From Manduca sexta (lineage: Eukaryota; Arthropoda; Insecta; Lepidoptera; Sphingidae), in the NCBI RefSeq assembly GCF_014839805.1, contig NC_051117.1:4836001-4900000 (forward strand): a DNA stretch of 64,000 nucleotides, given 5' to 3'. A program made the position numbers and the translations under genes. Position 1 is the stretch's first letter; each line of letters opens with the position of its first letter. Positions 25,741 to 36,058 of this stretch are shown in pieces. The notes below the pieces were generated by a model that ran no database searches, was not told where the DNA came from, and was given only the letters and a program-made list of their open reading frames with translations.

Positions 25741-27479
25741 CTTTTGCTTACAAGAATATTTTAAATATGAATTACTGCTTTATTTTTCAACCAATTTTGA
25801 TATTGATTTCACAGAAGATTTATATTTCGTATTTTTTATTTACATAAAATAACGTAAAAAAATACACAAACATATGAAACTACCTTATTGTGTAAATGAT
25901 TGTTCCATATACAAGATTTTTTCAGATTATTCGCTAATTCGAAATTAATTAAAATTATTGGTACGTTTAACGTAGCGAAATTTAACGATAACTTCCAATA
26001 TTCTTATGTATTCGCTCCGAAATTTGTCGATTTTCTTCATTTACGCCTTAATACCTAAATGTTCTTTAACAATTTACTAACATCTGTCTATACAAGTTTT
26101 GCATATTAAATTAACATCAAATAGTCTTACCAGGAACTGCTACAAAGTACATTGATTCGCAAATTATTAACGCAATCCGATGTGAAACGAGCATGGATCT
26201 GAGCGCATATTCCCCAGCGGTTTCCACACAATGTGATCACATCCGTAGCTCGTCTAGACTATTAACTATTTCGAACTATTGTATGGCTGAACAATTTACT
26301 AGTTTTTTTTACTGCGACTAATTCGAATTTTTTTTCCTCTCCAATACACTCTCGTATACAATTCTCAGCTCGATTGGAACAATTAGCAAGATGTTTACGA
26401 TGAAATAATGAGAAACCATTGTTTCGCGCTTACGTTTCATGTTGCCGTGTAGTTGTTTTTGTTTGTTCGTTATCACCATTGTAGTCTATTGGGTTAGGAT
26501 TATCCAAGGGCGCGTCATCTGGCCGAGTGCAAATGTCTAGATATATTTTATCTGACTTTCGTTGCGTGACTAAATTTATAAGGATTATTATTTAACAAAA
26601 CGCATAGCTCTGAACCACAACCATTATAAAGAATACTTAAGCACTAAATTAAATTAAGACTAGATTGTCTTCCTTAAACCTATGCCTATAATTGAAATTA
26701 TACTACTTGAAATTATATTATATGAATGCAAACATGAATATATAAGAACTTTCTATACAGGCACCTTATGTACCGTGGTCGCTATGCGGGCGCTTACATA
26801 CGTATGCCAGCAAACGAACTAATTATAATATGCAAAAAGAAAACGACTACGCGTAACTCGAAGTGTTAACTTCAATATAAATTGTAACAAAAACGTCTAG
26901 CGACGTTTGTTCGTGACGTGTTAGTATGCTTTTTATAATGCCTCAGTTGATGTAATGAATTAGTTTCCCGTCTGAGAACGAAAACTTTAGACGTGAACGT
27001 TTCGATGCTTAATATGCAAAAATGTTACCCTCTGGAGAAGAATAATAGCCAAGATTTGTGTTCTCCTGTTGTTTATGCATTACACTATCCGAGATATTAT
27101 TCTGCTTTAATTTGCAGATGTCTGAGATCACGCACGGAGAAAAAATTATTTTGCTTATATGTTTTGATAGTATGCATCTTCGTCTTTTAAGTATCTGTTA
27201 ATATACAAATACATTCCTATTTCACTTGGTCACGTAATAACTTGAGATCGACTTAAGCGATTTCATTTATTTTCTTTTTTAGTTTTCTTATACTTTGTAG
27301 AAGTTTGTCACGAAAAGAAAAATTAAGAAAATTGCACTGAAAATTGGAATTTGTCAAAAAACTTAACTTCTCGCGTTGCACACTTCGCGCGTTTGATGAA
27401 TGTGAATTTTGAAATATCACTTTAGTTCCCAAAATGGTTTTGGGCAGAAACTAAACGAAAAATAAAGTTAATGTTGAAT
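25741..27479. other. AT-rich non-coding DNA
   Basis: No gene is recognised. The frame 26993-27190 (65 codons) has no motif. Confidence 0.6.
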
Positions 27480-27621
27480 GTCTACGTTTATCTATATGGT
27501 CACCATAGAAAAAACCATGGTTAACTGTAAACTCTGGCAAAATGTCTACTGTGAACTTACGTGAGCTAACAGATCTGGGTATATTAGCTATGACAGGACA
27601 ATGTCTGTCGGGTGTGCTAGT
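27480..27621 (+). mobile_element. Helitron 3' portion with terminal hairpin
   Basis: Ends GGGTGTGCTAG followed by T (CTAG at 27617-27620). Just upstream is a 5-bp stem, GACAG (27592-27596) pairing with CTGTC (27605-27609), the short hairpin that Helitrons carry close to the 3' end. The block GCTAACAGATCTGGGTATAT followed by the hairpin and CTAGT is one I recognise from many lepidopteran genomes. The 5' TC end was not located, so the start given is only where the similarity becomes clear. Confidence 0.65.
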
Positions 27622-28079
27622 TTATAATAAATATAGGTAACAATATTCTGACTACTGAAAGATTGTATGTCATATTGTAAACTACACAGACAAAACAACA
27701 CAATGCTGTAAATAAGTCTTTAATAAAGCTCTTATATAAACTGCCGTAAGGATCAAAACTACAGTCAATTTTATAACGGATTTTGAATGAAACATTAAAG
27801 TTCTATGTGTTTGTTTCAGGTAATTGCATGTTATCGAGTGGAACGCGCGCACGTCTGGTACCGACCACAAACATTGGTTACTTACGGTAAAGTTTATTAA
27901 TACGAATTAAGGTTAATCCGACACGCGTCACTGATTACAGGACGATACTCGGAGAACTATTAAATATTATTTATTTATTTGAGTGAATTATTTATTTTTA
28001 ATTAGTTTATTTTGCGTATGTATAAATATTAGTCAGAGAATATATTATCGCGTAGTCCTAATTGTGTAGAAGCATGCAA
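27622..28079. other. AT-rich non-coding spacer between Helitron copies
   Basis: No gene. 27955-28010 is a nearly pure A/T tract with TTATTTATTTATT-like runs. Confidence 0.6.
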
Positions 28080-28324
28080 TCATATGTTAGTAGTATAAAT
28101 GTGAAAGTTTGTGAACATGTTTGTTTGTTGGTAAGAAGTAAACACAGTAACAACTGAACGGATTTGGATGAAATTTAGCACATGGATAGACTATCGTAGA
28201 TTAACACATAAACTACTTTTATTCCGGTTATTTACTCCCGTAGGATTTTTTTTAATAAATTGCGGTTGCGTTGTCCAATGTTTTACGCACTTTTCACGCA
28301 GGCGAAGCCGCGAGGTACAATTAG
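28080..28324 (+). mobile_element. Lep1-type non-autonomous Helitron
   Basis: Starts TCATATGTTAGTAGTATAAA after A (28079), alignable to the Lep1 start. It carries AACTGAACGGATTTGGATGA and CACGCAGGCGAAGCCGCGAG, and ends TTAG before T (28325), with the usual CTAG mutated at its first base. 245 bp, the longest Helitron copy in the window; non-coding. Confidence 0.7.
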
Positions 28325-28853
28325 TATTTTAAAATTCTTAATTTAAAGCTGAGTTAGTTTAGGCATGTATTACTGTGTTCAGTTGCGTAGGGGCATGTAG
28401 TAGTTTGTTTTTCGAAGTTGGAAGTCGTTTATGATTCAAGGCGCTTACAATCAAGCGAGGGATTTGCTTACTTCGTCGTTTAGTTGTTTATGCACAAAAT
28501 AGATAAGATAATCCTTAATAAGGATACAATGTGGAAGCGTCCGTAACAGCTGTGCGGTTATCTCTCTTTATTTGCAATGATTTTTTCCTGTTTTTATACG
28601 CAGTAATTCATTTTCCGCTTCTCGTAATGGACAGTGTAAACACGATAGCCGCAACACAATGATTAATTACGTACAAACGTACGATCGCTTTTTGTTTTTT
28701 ATTTCTCGCGATAATGAACGAGCAGATTTTGAAAATAATTCCATGAGACTGGAGTGAATGGAACAGAGTCATTAAAGTAATTTGATTGTGTATTAGAACC
28801 CATAATCTGATCACTTGGTCATCAGGGAGAATAGTCCACACTGCGATACACAT
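28325..28853. other. AT-rich non-coding DNA
   Basis: No gene. The minus frame 28608-28853 (81 codons) has no recognisable domain and ends against the following repeat. Confidence 0.6.
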
Positions 28854-29131
28854 GATGCCACACAGCCCGGGATCTTAGGGGGGCTAGCCGGGGCCCATGC
28901 CCCAAGCGGCAAATTCAAATTTGGCAGACGAATACATAATGCATCATTAACGCAACTTTGACTACTGAGACATACAGTACATTCAATACTAAAATTATTT
29001 CCTGCTGGGCGCAAAATGATGATGATGATGATAATGACTAAGGTAAAAATATAGGTAGGTGGGGACGGCATTTTTCAAATGTTGCCACGCCACGAAAAAA
29101 TTAAAGATCCGGGACTGATGCCACAGTTCCT
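28854..29131. repeat. Inverted pair of repeat ends (candidate)
   Basis: The left side has GATGCCACACAGCCCGGGAT then CTTAGGGGGG; the right side, read on the opposite strand, has GTGGCATCAGTCCCGGATCT then TTAATT. The words CAGNCCCGGATCTTA are thus in inverted orientation about 240 bp apart. The GC-rich left arm (GGGGGCTAGCCGGGGCCC) is familiar from lepidopteran repeats. Either a decayed element with terminal inverted repeats or two fragments of one family in opposite directions. The frame at 28811-29071 is not a gene. Confidence 0.35.
29016..29035. repeat. ATG microsatellite
   Basis: Six consecutive ATG units with a small variation at the end, inside the inverted repeat pair. Confidence 0.8.
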
Positions 29132-31190
29132 ACTTACGTACTTTGTACATAACATTATCGAGATTTTCCGAGTTACTTGGTAATTCAGCTACCTTGAATC
29201 TATCGATTGTATTAATAATATCTATACTACTATCCCCATCAGTAAGAAACATCGGATAACAGAAGCGATGAAAATAAAATCTGCCAGTGACGTCACGAAG
29301 AACCCCGGAACTGGCATGCCAATGCTAACAAACATATTAACGGGTGTAATATAAACAGTATCGACGGGGCCGAGTAGTTAGTGCCAAATGTTAGGAACCG
29401 ATACACTGGACTAGTAGTGTTTGGATATGGTAGGATTTCAACTGCAGCCTGCACTAGCCAAGGTCTAGGCTCCGGCTTCTTGTAGTTTAGGGTTTGTAAC
29501 GTACCAAACTGGTAGATGGTAGGTATAAATAGAGTTTTAAAGGTGAAAAATGCTTTTTGTTGTGTTGGTGTTTGACTAGGGTTTCTGGGCGAGGTCCACT
29601 ATTTGATATACTTTGCTCAGATAGAACAATGGTGGGAGTTGTGGGGCACAGGGAAGATCAGAAGGAAGGTTAAGAAGGATTTGGAGAGGGGAGGGTGGGG
29701 GAAGAAGGTAGAGAAATGTTCACCTGAAATTTAAATTATTTTTGTAATAAAACATCGTGTGAACAGACCCTTAGGAGTACGCACATGAAATAAGTTTAAT
29801 TTCAAAATTGAGTTTGTGGTTGTGGCCACCTGACGTTGCTCGGGATAGTGCTTTTAAAATATCTCATATTTCCAAAAGGTATGAAGTAATTAATTTATGT
29901 TCATGACTAAAACATTTTACAACATAAATTGCAGATAAACTGCAACGAATTAATTATAAATAATGGATTTACCACAAAGAACGTAGAAATAGCTTCGATT
30001 TTATGAAACTAGCGTATTAATTAAAGAAAAACTAATATTCTCAATCGACGGAGCGGTACGTTCGCCGCGAGCTTTCTGCCTCGACTGATTGTAATTTTAG
30101 ATGCAGTGATGTGCAAGTATCGATAGTTTAACATATCGATAGAATAAATATGATTATTAATATTTATCGCACCTTTAAAGATAAACCGTTATAAAACCAA
30201 ATTTACCTTTTTTTTATGATTTTACACGTCATTTTAAGAACGATGACATTAATAAGACAATTTACGGGTTTTCCAGTGGTTTTAATTTTTAAATTATTGT
30301 AATGCGAGGTGTGACAAATATAAATTTTGATTCAATATGTTTCCTACAATTTTTTTATTACTTATTACCAAATATCAATTAAGTCAAATGTTGGATACAG
30401 GTCAGAATAAAATAGACCGTTGATCTATTCGCCTGCTGAATACATCAACAACAATGAAATGCCATGATTTGGCAATATTAATAAAACAACGTATGAATGC
30501 AATCTATAATATATTTCAATAAAGGGTAACTATCTATCGCTGTCAGGGACTCCCGTCGCCGTTGTCTACTACCAATTTTCTTATATTTTAATTAATAACT
30601 TGAACATTTTGTTTGAGCAAGTAAATAACTAAGGACATACATGTCTATAAAGTATCAATGTATAAAATTATTAAGTAAATTGTACACCTTTTCTCTGACT
30701 ATTTGTATTTTCCCACAAGTTGATATAACATTGAAACCACTCTTGTTTATATGTTTAGCATCAAAAGGCCTCATGAATAGATATTGAATGATTCCACGGG
30801 TTTATATAAATAAATTGGGCCGGCTTAGGATGGCCGGTCGCTAATAATTTTCCACAGAAAAGCTTCCTATTGTTGCCGGATACTCGAATATCTTGTGTAT
30901 TGTGCCGTTTTCGACGATATCATTTTATGTTATTAGACCCTCTTGTTATGTTATTACGTTTTTCTAAGAATTGATTTTACTATAAGTGGAATATTGTGTT
31001 TAAAAAGGAATTCAATTTAAACGAAGACGAAGTTTTTATTAGATTTCTTGTAATTTCACCGTGAATATAGAAAATATCATAATTAAGTTCTTTGACTTCG
31101 TTCTCTTGACTTAAATATTTTTAATATCAGATTTTAAGTTATCATTTATCGATATCTCATCCACCGATACAACATGCATCACCATACATC
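29132..31190. other. Non-coding DNA with one purine-rich tract
   Basis: No gene is recognised. TGACGTCA occurs at 29288-29295. The plus strand at 29640-29712 is markedly purine-rich, with GGGG, GGG and GGGGG runs at 29688-29701. The remainder is AT-rich. Confidence 0.6.
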
Positions 31191-31194
31191 TATT

Positions 31195-31320
31195 TTCGCA
31201 CATCGCGGCCGGCCGCGTCCTCGCTGTTACGTTGTTATAAATAGTGCGCAGTGGTCACGTGCTGGTTGCCAGTCTGCCATGGGACACACGAGCGAGCGCG
31301 CGTGAAGATATGCGGATGTT
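31195..31320 (+). promoter_or_regulatory. Candidate core promoter in a GC-rich island
   Basis: 31201-31320 has 71 G or C in 120 bases (59 percent by hand count). In order it holds a perfect 14-bp palindrome CGCGGCCGGCCGCG (31204-31217), a TATA box TATAAATA (31236-31243), the E-box CACGTG (31256-31261) and a CAGT initiator-like word at 31270-31273, about 34 bp after the TATA start. An ATG at 31279 opens only an 8-codon frame. Geometry fits an arthropod TATA/initiator promoter for plus-strand transcription, but no downstream gene is recognised. A chance match cannot be excluded. Confidence 0.3.
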
Positions 31321-32379
31321 TTGGTACCAACGAGGTGTGAGAATCGTAGTAATGGTTGTTGATAACTTGTTGATGCTTGGCCTTGGAAATGTTTAGCTGA
31401 ATGTAAAGAGTTCAAACAAAATTTTGAGGTATACCAATTAAATGGACTTATTGATATGAGAAAGGTAATTGAATAAACGATGGAATATAATTTATATGGG
31501 ATAGACAATGACAAGAAGATGGTATTGTTGCACTAGATCTAATGACACAAATTATAATCGTAGAATTTTAGTCAAAATCTTTCTACTATATGCAAAATGG
31601 CATTGACAGATGTCAATAAGGATAATATAATAGTAACAACACTACCGTTGAACTCGGAATGGCTTGCGGAATAATTAACAGGATTCTAAAGGTCAGGACC
31701 GTTTCCGGGATTCGCTGCAGATACATTTATCTCACAATTGTAATTTATTCGGCTCTTTCGAGATTTATGGCGTCTAGGTTGTGAATACGAAGTCCCAATC
31801 GATGTGTTAGGATACAGCTTGTCTTTAATTGAAAATGTTGGTTTTATTTTGTGCATAGTATCAGATTTATTGGATAATGGTTGACCTATATTTCAGTACG
31901 CATTAATATTAGGACTCCAAATGTAATTTTGCGATAAAATAAACCTTCTTCATTTTAAGTTAGAACATCTGATGCGAATTAAAATATAGAGTGACGTAAA
32001 TTGTACCGTTATGTGAAGACATGTTTTTATTGTGAATTTATTTCTTACAGTTATGGTAGCATTAACTAAAGTAAAAGTATTTTATTTTCTTGAAATTGGC
32101 TAGAAGTTTATTATCGTTTGTCTAATTAAAATTTTATACACAAGTCCCTAAAGAGAGGGTTCGGGTTTAGTTTTTATTTGGATACTTCCAGTGTCTGAAC
32201 ACATCGCAATGTTATTATCTAGAATTGCATTTATACTTTAAACTGACATTAATTAATTGATGATGTCAAAAGCCAATATAAATATGTATATAAAGGATTA
32301 ACGCGGTATTAATAGTCACTATCTGTTAATACTTATGAATTACCGCAAGTACTTTTCGAATACATTGTAATAATCCGGG
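31321..32379. other. AT-rich non-coding DNA
   Basis: No gene is recognised. The minus frame 31227-31514 covers the preceding island and is not recognisable. Confidence 0.6.
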
Positions 32380-33010
32380 CGCACAGGGAGCCGGCGTTCC
32401 GACGGTCTGGAACCCTCGCAAACGACTTTAGCCCTTGTCAAGGGACACCAAACTGCATTAGGGACTTCGTAAAATACAGACGGAGCGAAATGAACGAATC
32501 ACATTTTATTGTCAAATATAATTTCACAACAACTTTTCGTCGTTTTTACTGACGAGAAAGATAAACAACTCGAGTAACCTTTACCATTAAAGGAGTGTTT
32601 AGATTTAAAAGATTTTAAAGAGAGCTCGCAAAGTCTCCGCTTTACCGAAAAACGCGTTCCTCGTGTACGTCGTTTAATCTTTTACAAAAGATCTTTATTT
32701 TTTTCTGTTTACATGGCAACGACCTTACCCGCTCCCGACGTTTCGAAAGCCGCCTAGCGTCGCGTTTTTTCCCAAAGGAACCCGGATAATTCCGTCTCTC
32801 TTTAAATCAAGAGGGCTCGGTTAAATCAGTTTGTCTCGCTTTAACTAACCGTGATCTCGTAAAGGATAATATCGCTGTCTCGCTTTGACTTTTTAAGTGT
32901 GTTGCCAGATTTAATTTGGCTTTTTTGCAGTGGCCGCGGTGGAGTCGGTCGGCCAGTTTCAGCTCAAGCGATGCGCCGGAAGTACACATTGACATGAACC
33001 GTCTGGTTTG
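32380..33010. other. GC-mixed block with splice-acceptor-like tract
   Basis: The 600-bp region is less AT-rich than its surroundings and contains many CG words. At 32916-32930 a T-rich tract ending GCAG looks like a splice acceptor. The next 50 bases are 68 percent G or C (34 of 50, hand count), and one plus frame stays open to TGA at about 33009 (product ending ...EVHIDMNRLV). A second plus frame is also open for 20 codons, and the opposite strand is open from 32995 to 32807. No domain is recognised. Short exon or regulatory element. Confidence 0.3.
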
Positions 33011-34112
33011 AGCGGTGTGTGTGAAGGCACTACACTTAGTAGAGTTCTAAGAGATAGGGCTTAAAGCTACGAAAGTTTTAACGACGAATGGATAGAATTT
33101 TTTATGTTTTGCTTGTACACGGAGTCGCGGTTAGGTGAAATATAGAGATTTAGTCACTGCATTTGGTAATCTATAATGTTTGTATCACCAAGTATTTTGA
33201 TATTGTTTTTTAAATAACAATCTAAAACTGTAAGACTGCTTTATTATAAGACCAGAAATTAATTTACCAGATTATTACAATTAGACAGACATATATTATC
33301 AGTAGTCAACACATTAATTTACAATTTAATTAGTCTCATAAAAAGGTGAAAATGTAATTATAATTACGGTAATGAATTAATACGGAACCCATAAACAAAC
33401 GCAGAGAGCGATGTAATTAAAGCTCGCGCGAAGTCCATTGCAGTATGAATCAATAGAATTTATTAGACGCGTACAATTACCATCATTGCAGCTCGTTAGG
33501 TGATTAAGACTGCCTTTCTTCAGTGAAGAGCATATACAGATATAATTGAATTTGTATGTATGAACGTGTCTGAGAGTGTCAGCGTGTTGTGCTTGCAATC
33601 TTAATGCCGGCGTTAACTATTCATTAGACATTTTGATGAGCGTGCTGTGTTGCTGAATATATTGACAGTGAAGTAGTCGTCCGTTATTCTTAGTTGATTG
33701 GTTTCTTTGGTATATAGATTTTTGTCGGTGTAGTTATTAGTTATTGAGGATTTCTCGATTGGTGACTGGCTGTTTTCGCTTCGTCACGCTATTGTATTTG
33801 CTATACATACACTGACCTTAAGAATATTTCTACCAATTTCAAATGTATGTACATAAGTGTCACAGCAATCATAGATAACTATAGACCACATAACCGAAGA
33901 TACTTTACAGTCTATGCTCTAAAAACTACTGATCAGTCGAATGGACATTATTAAATAAATCATTTATGAAACTGAGGACCATTATAGTTGAAGATTGAAT
34001 TACGGACTGATTATAATGATGACGATGACAATGCAGTTAAGTTACGAAAATATTGACCTTTGTGAATGATGTGATATTACGATTGTCTTCGCGATTATAT
34101 TAGTTTACACTA
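33011..34112. other. AT-rich non-coding DNA
   Basis: No gene is recognised. 33255-33380 is dense in TAAT/ATTA words. The minus frame 33377-33598 has no recognisable domain. Confidence 0.6.
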
Positions 34113-34115
34113 CTG

Positions 34116-34290
34116 GCGCCTTATTCTCTGTAAGACACGTTATTTTAACAGTGCGTTAAAAGCTCGTAACGCACCGTGTCGCGTTTAATTTAATACATAT
34201 TGGCATACAGAATATCATTACAAGCTAATTTCACGAAGATAACGTAACACGGCCGTGTTACGAATTTACATTGCCATAGAGAATAAACCT
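34116..34290. mobile_element. MITE copy 1 with CTG target duplication
   Basis: 175 bp, flanked on both sides by CTG (34113-34115 and 34291-34293). Ends are inverted: GCGCCTTATTCTCT on the left and AGAGAATAAACCT on the right. A second copy with the same interior blocks (CACGTTATTTT, ACAGTGCGT, CGAAGATAAC, ACACGGCCG) lies at 54351-54527 and is also bounded by CTG. Short length, inverted ends and a 3-bp duplication point to a PIF/Harbinger-type MITE; the superfamily is inference. Confidence 0.75.
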
Positions 34291-34293
34291 CTG

Positions 34294-34488
34294 GTGTTTT
34301 GTTAGTAAAGCACCTGGACAATGTTTGCGCGATTCGGTCGCCCTGACCACTGTGAACTCGTGCGCATCGTCGCGTGGCACATAATTCCCGGCGACTCCCG
34401 CCGCTTCCGCAACGATAATGGCCGCCAAGGTATGGTACATCCTGTTGGGTAACATCGGTAACTGCGACCGGTTGCCGGGTGCCGGTAG
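34294..34488. other. Spacer between two DNA-transposon copies
   Basis: 195 bp, fairly GC-mixed (GCGACTCCCGCCGC at about 34390). The minus frame 34258-34455 starts inside the MITE and is not a gene. Confidence 0.5.
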
Positions 34489-34496
34489 GTTATACG

Positions 34497-34888
34497 TAGT
34501 GTTGCCAGATTTTCAGCCTATAAGGGACAAATGCCTTAATGGGCAAAATATAGGACTTCAGTTTTTTACCTGAGACAAATAAGAAACTAAATTATTTTGA
34601 GATTTTTTTTTATATTTTTTCGAGAATCGAGACAGTTTTAACATATTTTTATTCGTTTTAACATATTTGTAATTGTAATTAAAAACAGGTATCAACTGTC
34701 TTTTTAATACATTTATTAAAAACCGGATCGTATTGATATGTATGCGAAAATGCAAAAGTTGCGTGCGTGAGTACTTGTCAATTGTATATCGATCGGAACG
34801 GGACAGAGTCCGTCCCGCCGCGCCGGGACATTTAAATATGTGCTTAAAATACAGGAAACCGGTAAATACGGGACGTCTGGCCACGCTA
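34497..34888. mobile_element. hAT-superfamily MITE with 8-bp target duplication
   Basis: Flanked by perfect 8-bp repeats GTTATACG (34489-34496 and 34889-34896). The ends are TAGTGTTGCCAGA (34497-34509) and, on the opposite strand, TAGCGTGGCCAGA (34876-34888), matching at 11 of 13 bases. An 8-bp duplication with TAGNG-type ends is diagnostic of hAT elements. Length is 392 bp. The interior is AT-rich with a GC-rich patch near the right end (CCCGCCGCGCCGGGAC) and no transposase. The minus frame 34558-34884 (108 codons) lies wholly inside and is not a gene. The word TTTTAACATATTT occurs twice near 34635-34670. Confidence 0.85.
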
Positions 34889-34896
34889 GTTATACG

Positions 34897-35830
34897 ACTT
34901 ATAGGTTAATAATGTTAGTCACCTGAAAGACGAAATAAAAAGTTCGAATTAAATCTAACTTTTATAAACTATTGCGTTCACAATATTTCGGTAAATTTAA
35001 TTTTGGAAAATAAATCTTGTGAACGTGTCTTAACTTTTATCAACAGGCACTCGACGGTTAAGTTGACTTGAAGGTGGCTTTTTAGTTAGTAACTTTTGCG
35101 TCCAATGTGGTGTCTACGTGTAATATAGTTACAGTAATCATTTCATAAGATATCCACATGTATGTAGTATAAAACTAGTTGTCTATTGTTTAACTTGGTC
35201 TGTGGAAAAATTTCCTATACCTTTACCCATTCTTCGTCATATACACACAATATCTAATGACGGGCCGTTTTATTCAAAGACAACATATCCAAGATAATGA
35301 AAGTGACATGTTGAATAGCGGTAAAGTATATACAACAATCTTTGCGTTTCGTGTGACCAAAACCGAAACGAATTTCGAAAATGTAATCAGAAAGCATAAA
35401 ATTGTATGTAATATATGAAAATGACTCGAAATTATTATTTTAAACTCATATTATTATAAAAAAACAGAAATAAATACGTGAAACAGGCGACTCATAATTA
35501 AGCATCATTTTAATAGCAAGTATTTTAATTATTTTGCGAAACGGCGTAACGACTACAGCTGACCACGCTCCCTCACCTCTCCACTTAAAAGTACCTATTT
35601 TAAAATCTATTGGCGATCATACTCTCGAGCCAATACGAAATGGAACCGATATTATCTGCCAACAAGTTTTTTTACTACTCATCTAAAAATATTCACAGGT
35701 GTCGATTGAGATCGTCATTAACCTATAAAAATCTACTACGAGTCTTGACCCTTTGGAAACGCGCTACTGAACTCGATTCGACTCCTACGACTAACGACCA
35801 ACCTTTCGCAGCTCGTCGGTCCATCTGTTT
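34897..35830. other. AT-rich non-coding DNA
   Basis: No gene is recognised. The plus frame 35610-35882 (90 codons) runs into the SINE that follows and has no domain. Confidence 0.6.
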
Positions 35831-36058
35831 AATAAAAATAATAATAATATCAGCTCTGTATTATATACTTGCCCACTGCTGAGCACGGGCCTCCTCTACT
35901 ACTGAGAGGGATTAGGCCTTAGTCCACCACGCTGGCCTAGTGCGGATTGGTAGACTTCACACACTTTCGAAATTCCTATAGAGAACTTCTCAGATGTGCA
36001 GGCTTCCTCACGATGTTTTCCTTCACCGTTAAAGCGAACGATAAATTTACAAAGTATC
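35831..36058 (-). mobile_element. 5'-truncated tRNA-derived SINE, ATT-tailed family
   Basis: On the minus strand it runs from about 36058 through AACGGTGAAGGAAAACATCG and GAAGTTCTC, then TAAGGCCTAATCCCTCTCAG, and ends GCAGTGGGCAAG then an (ATT)n tail at 35831-35845. I recognise this body as one of the most widespread lepidopteran repeats. In full copies a tRNA-like head with a GGTTCAAATCCC B box lies 5' of this part; here the head is missing, as expected for 5' truncation during LINE-driven reverse transcription. Confidence 0.8.

Noticed and set aside
29688..29701. G-quadruplex
   Set aside because: Only three runs of three or more G are close together; a fourth is missing.
32890..32900. GTGTTGCCAGAT word as another hAT end
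   Set aside because: Matches the terminus of the 34-kb MITE, but no inverted partner or target duplication was found nearby.
34558..34884. 108-codon minus frame
   Set aside because: Entirely within the hAT MITE; it ends at the element boundary and has no transposase motif.
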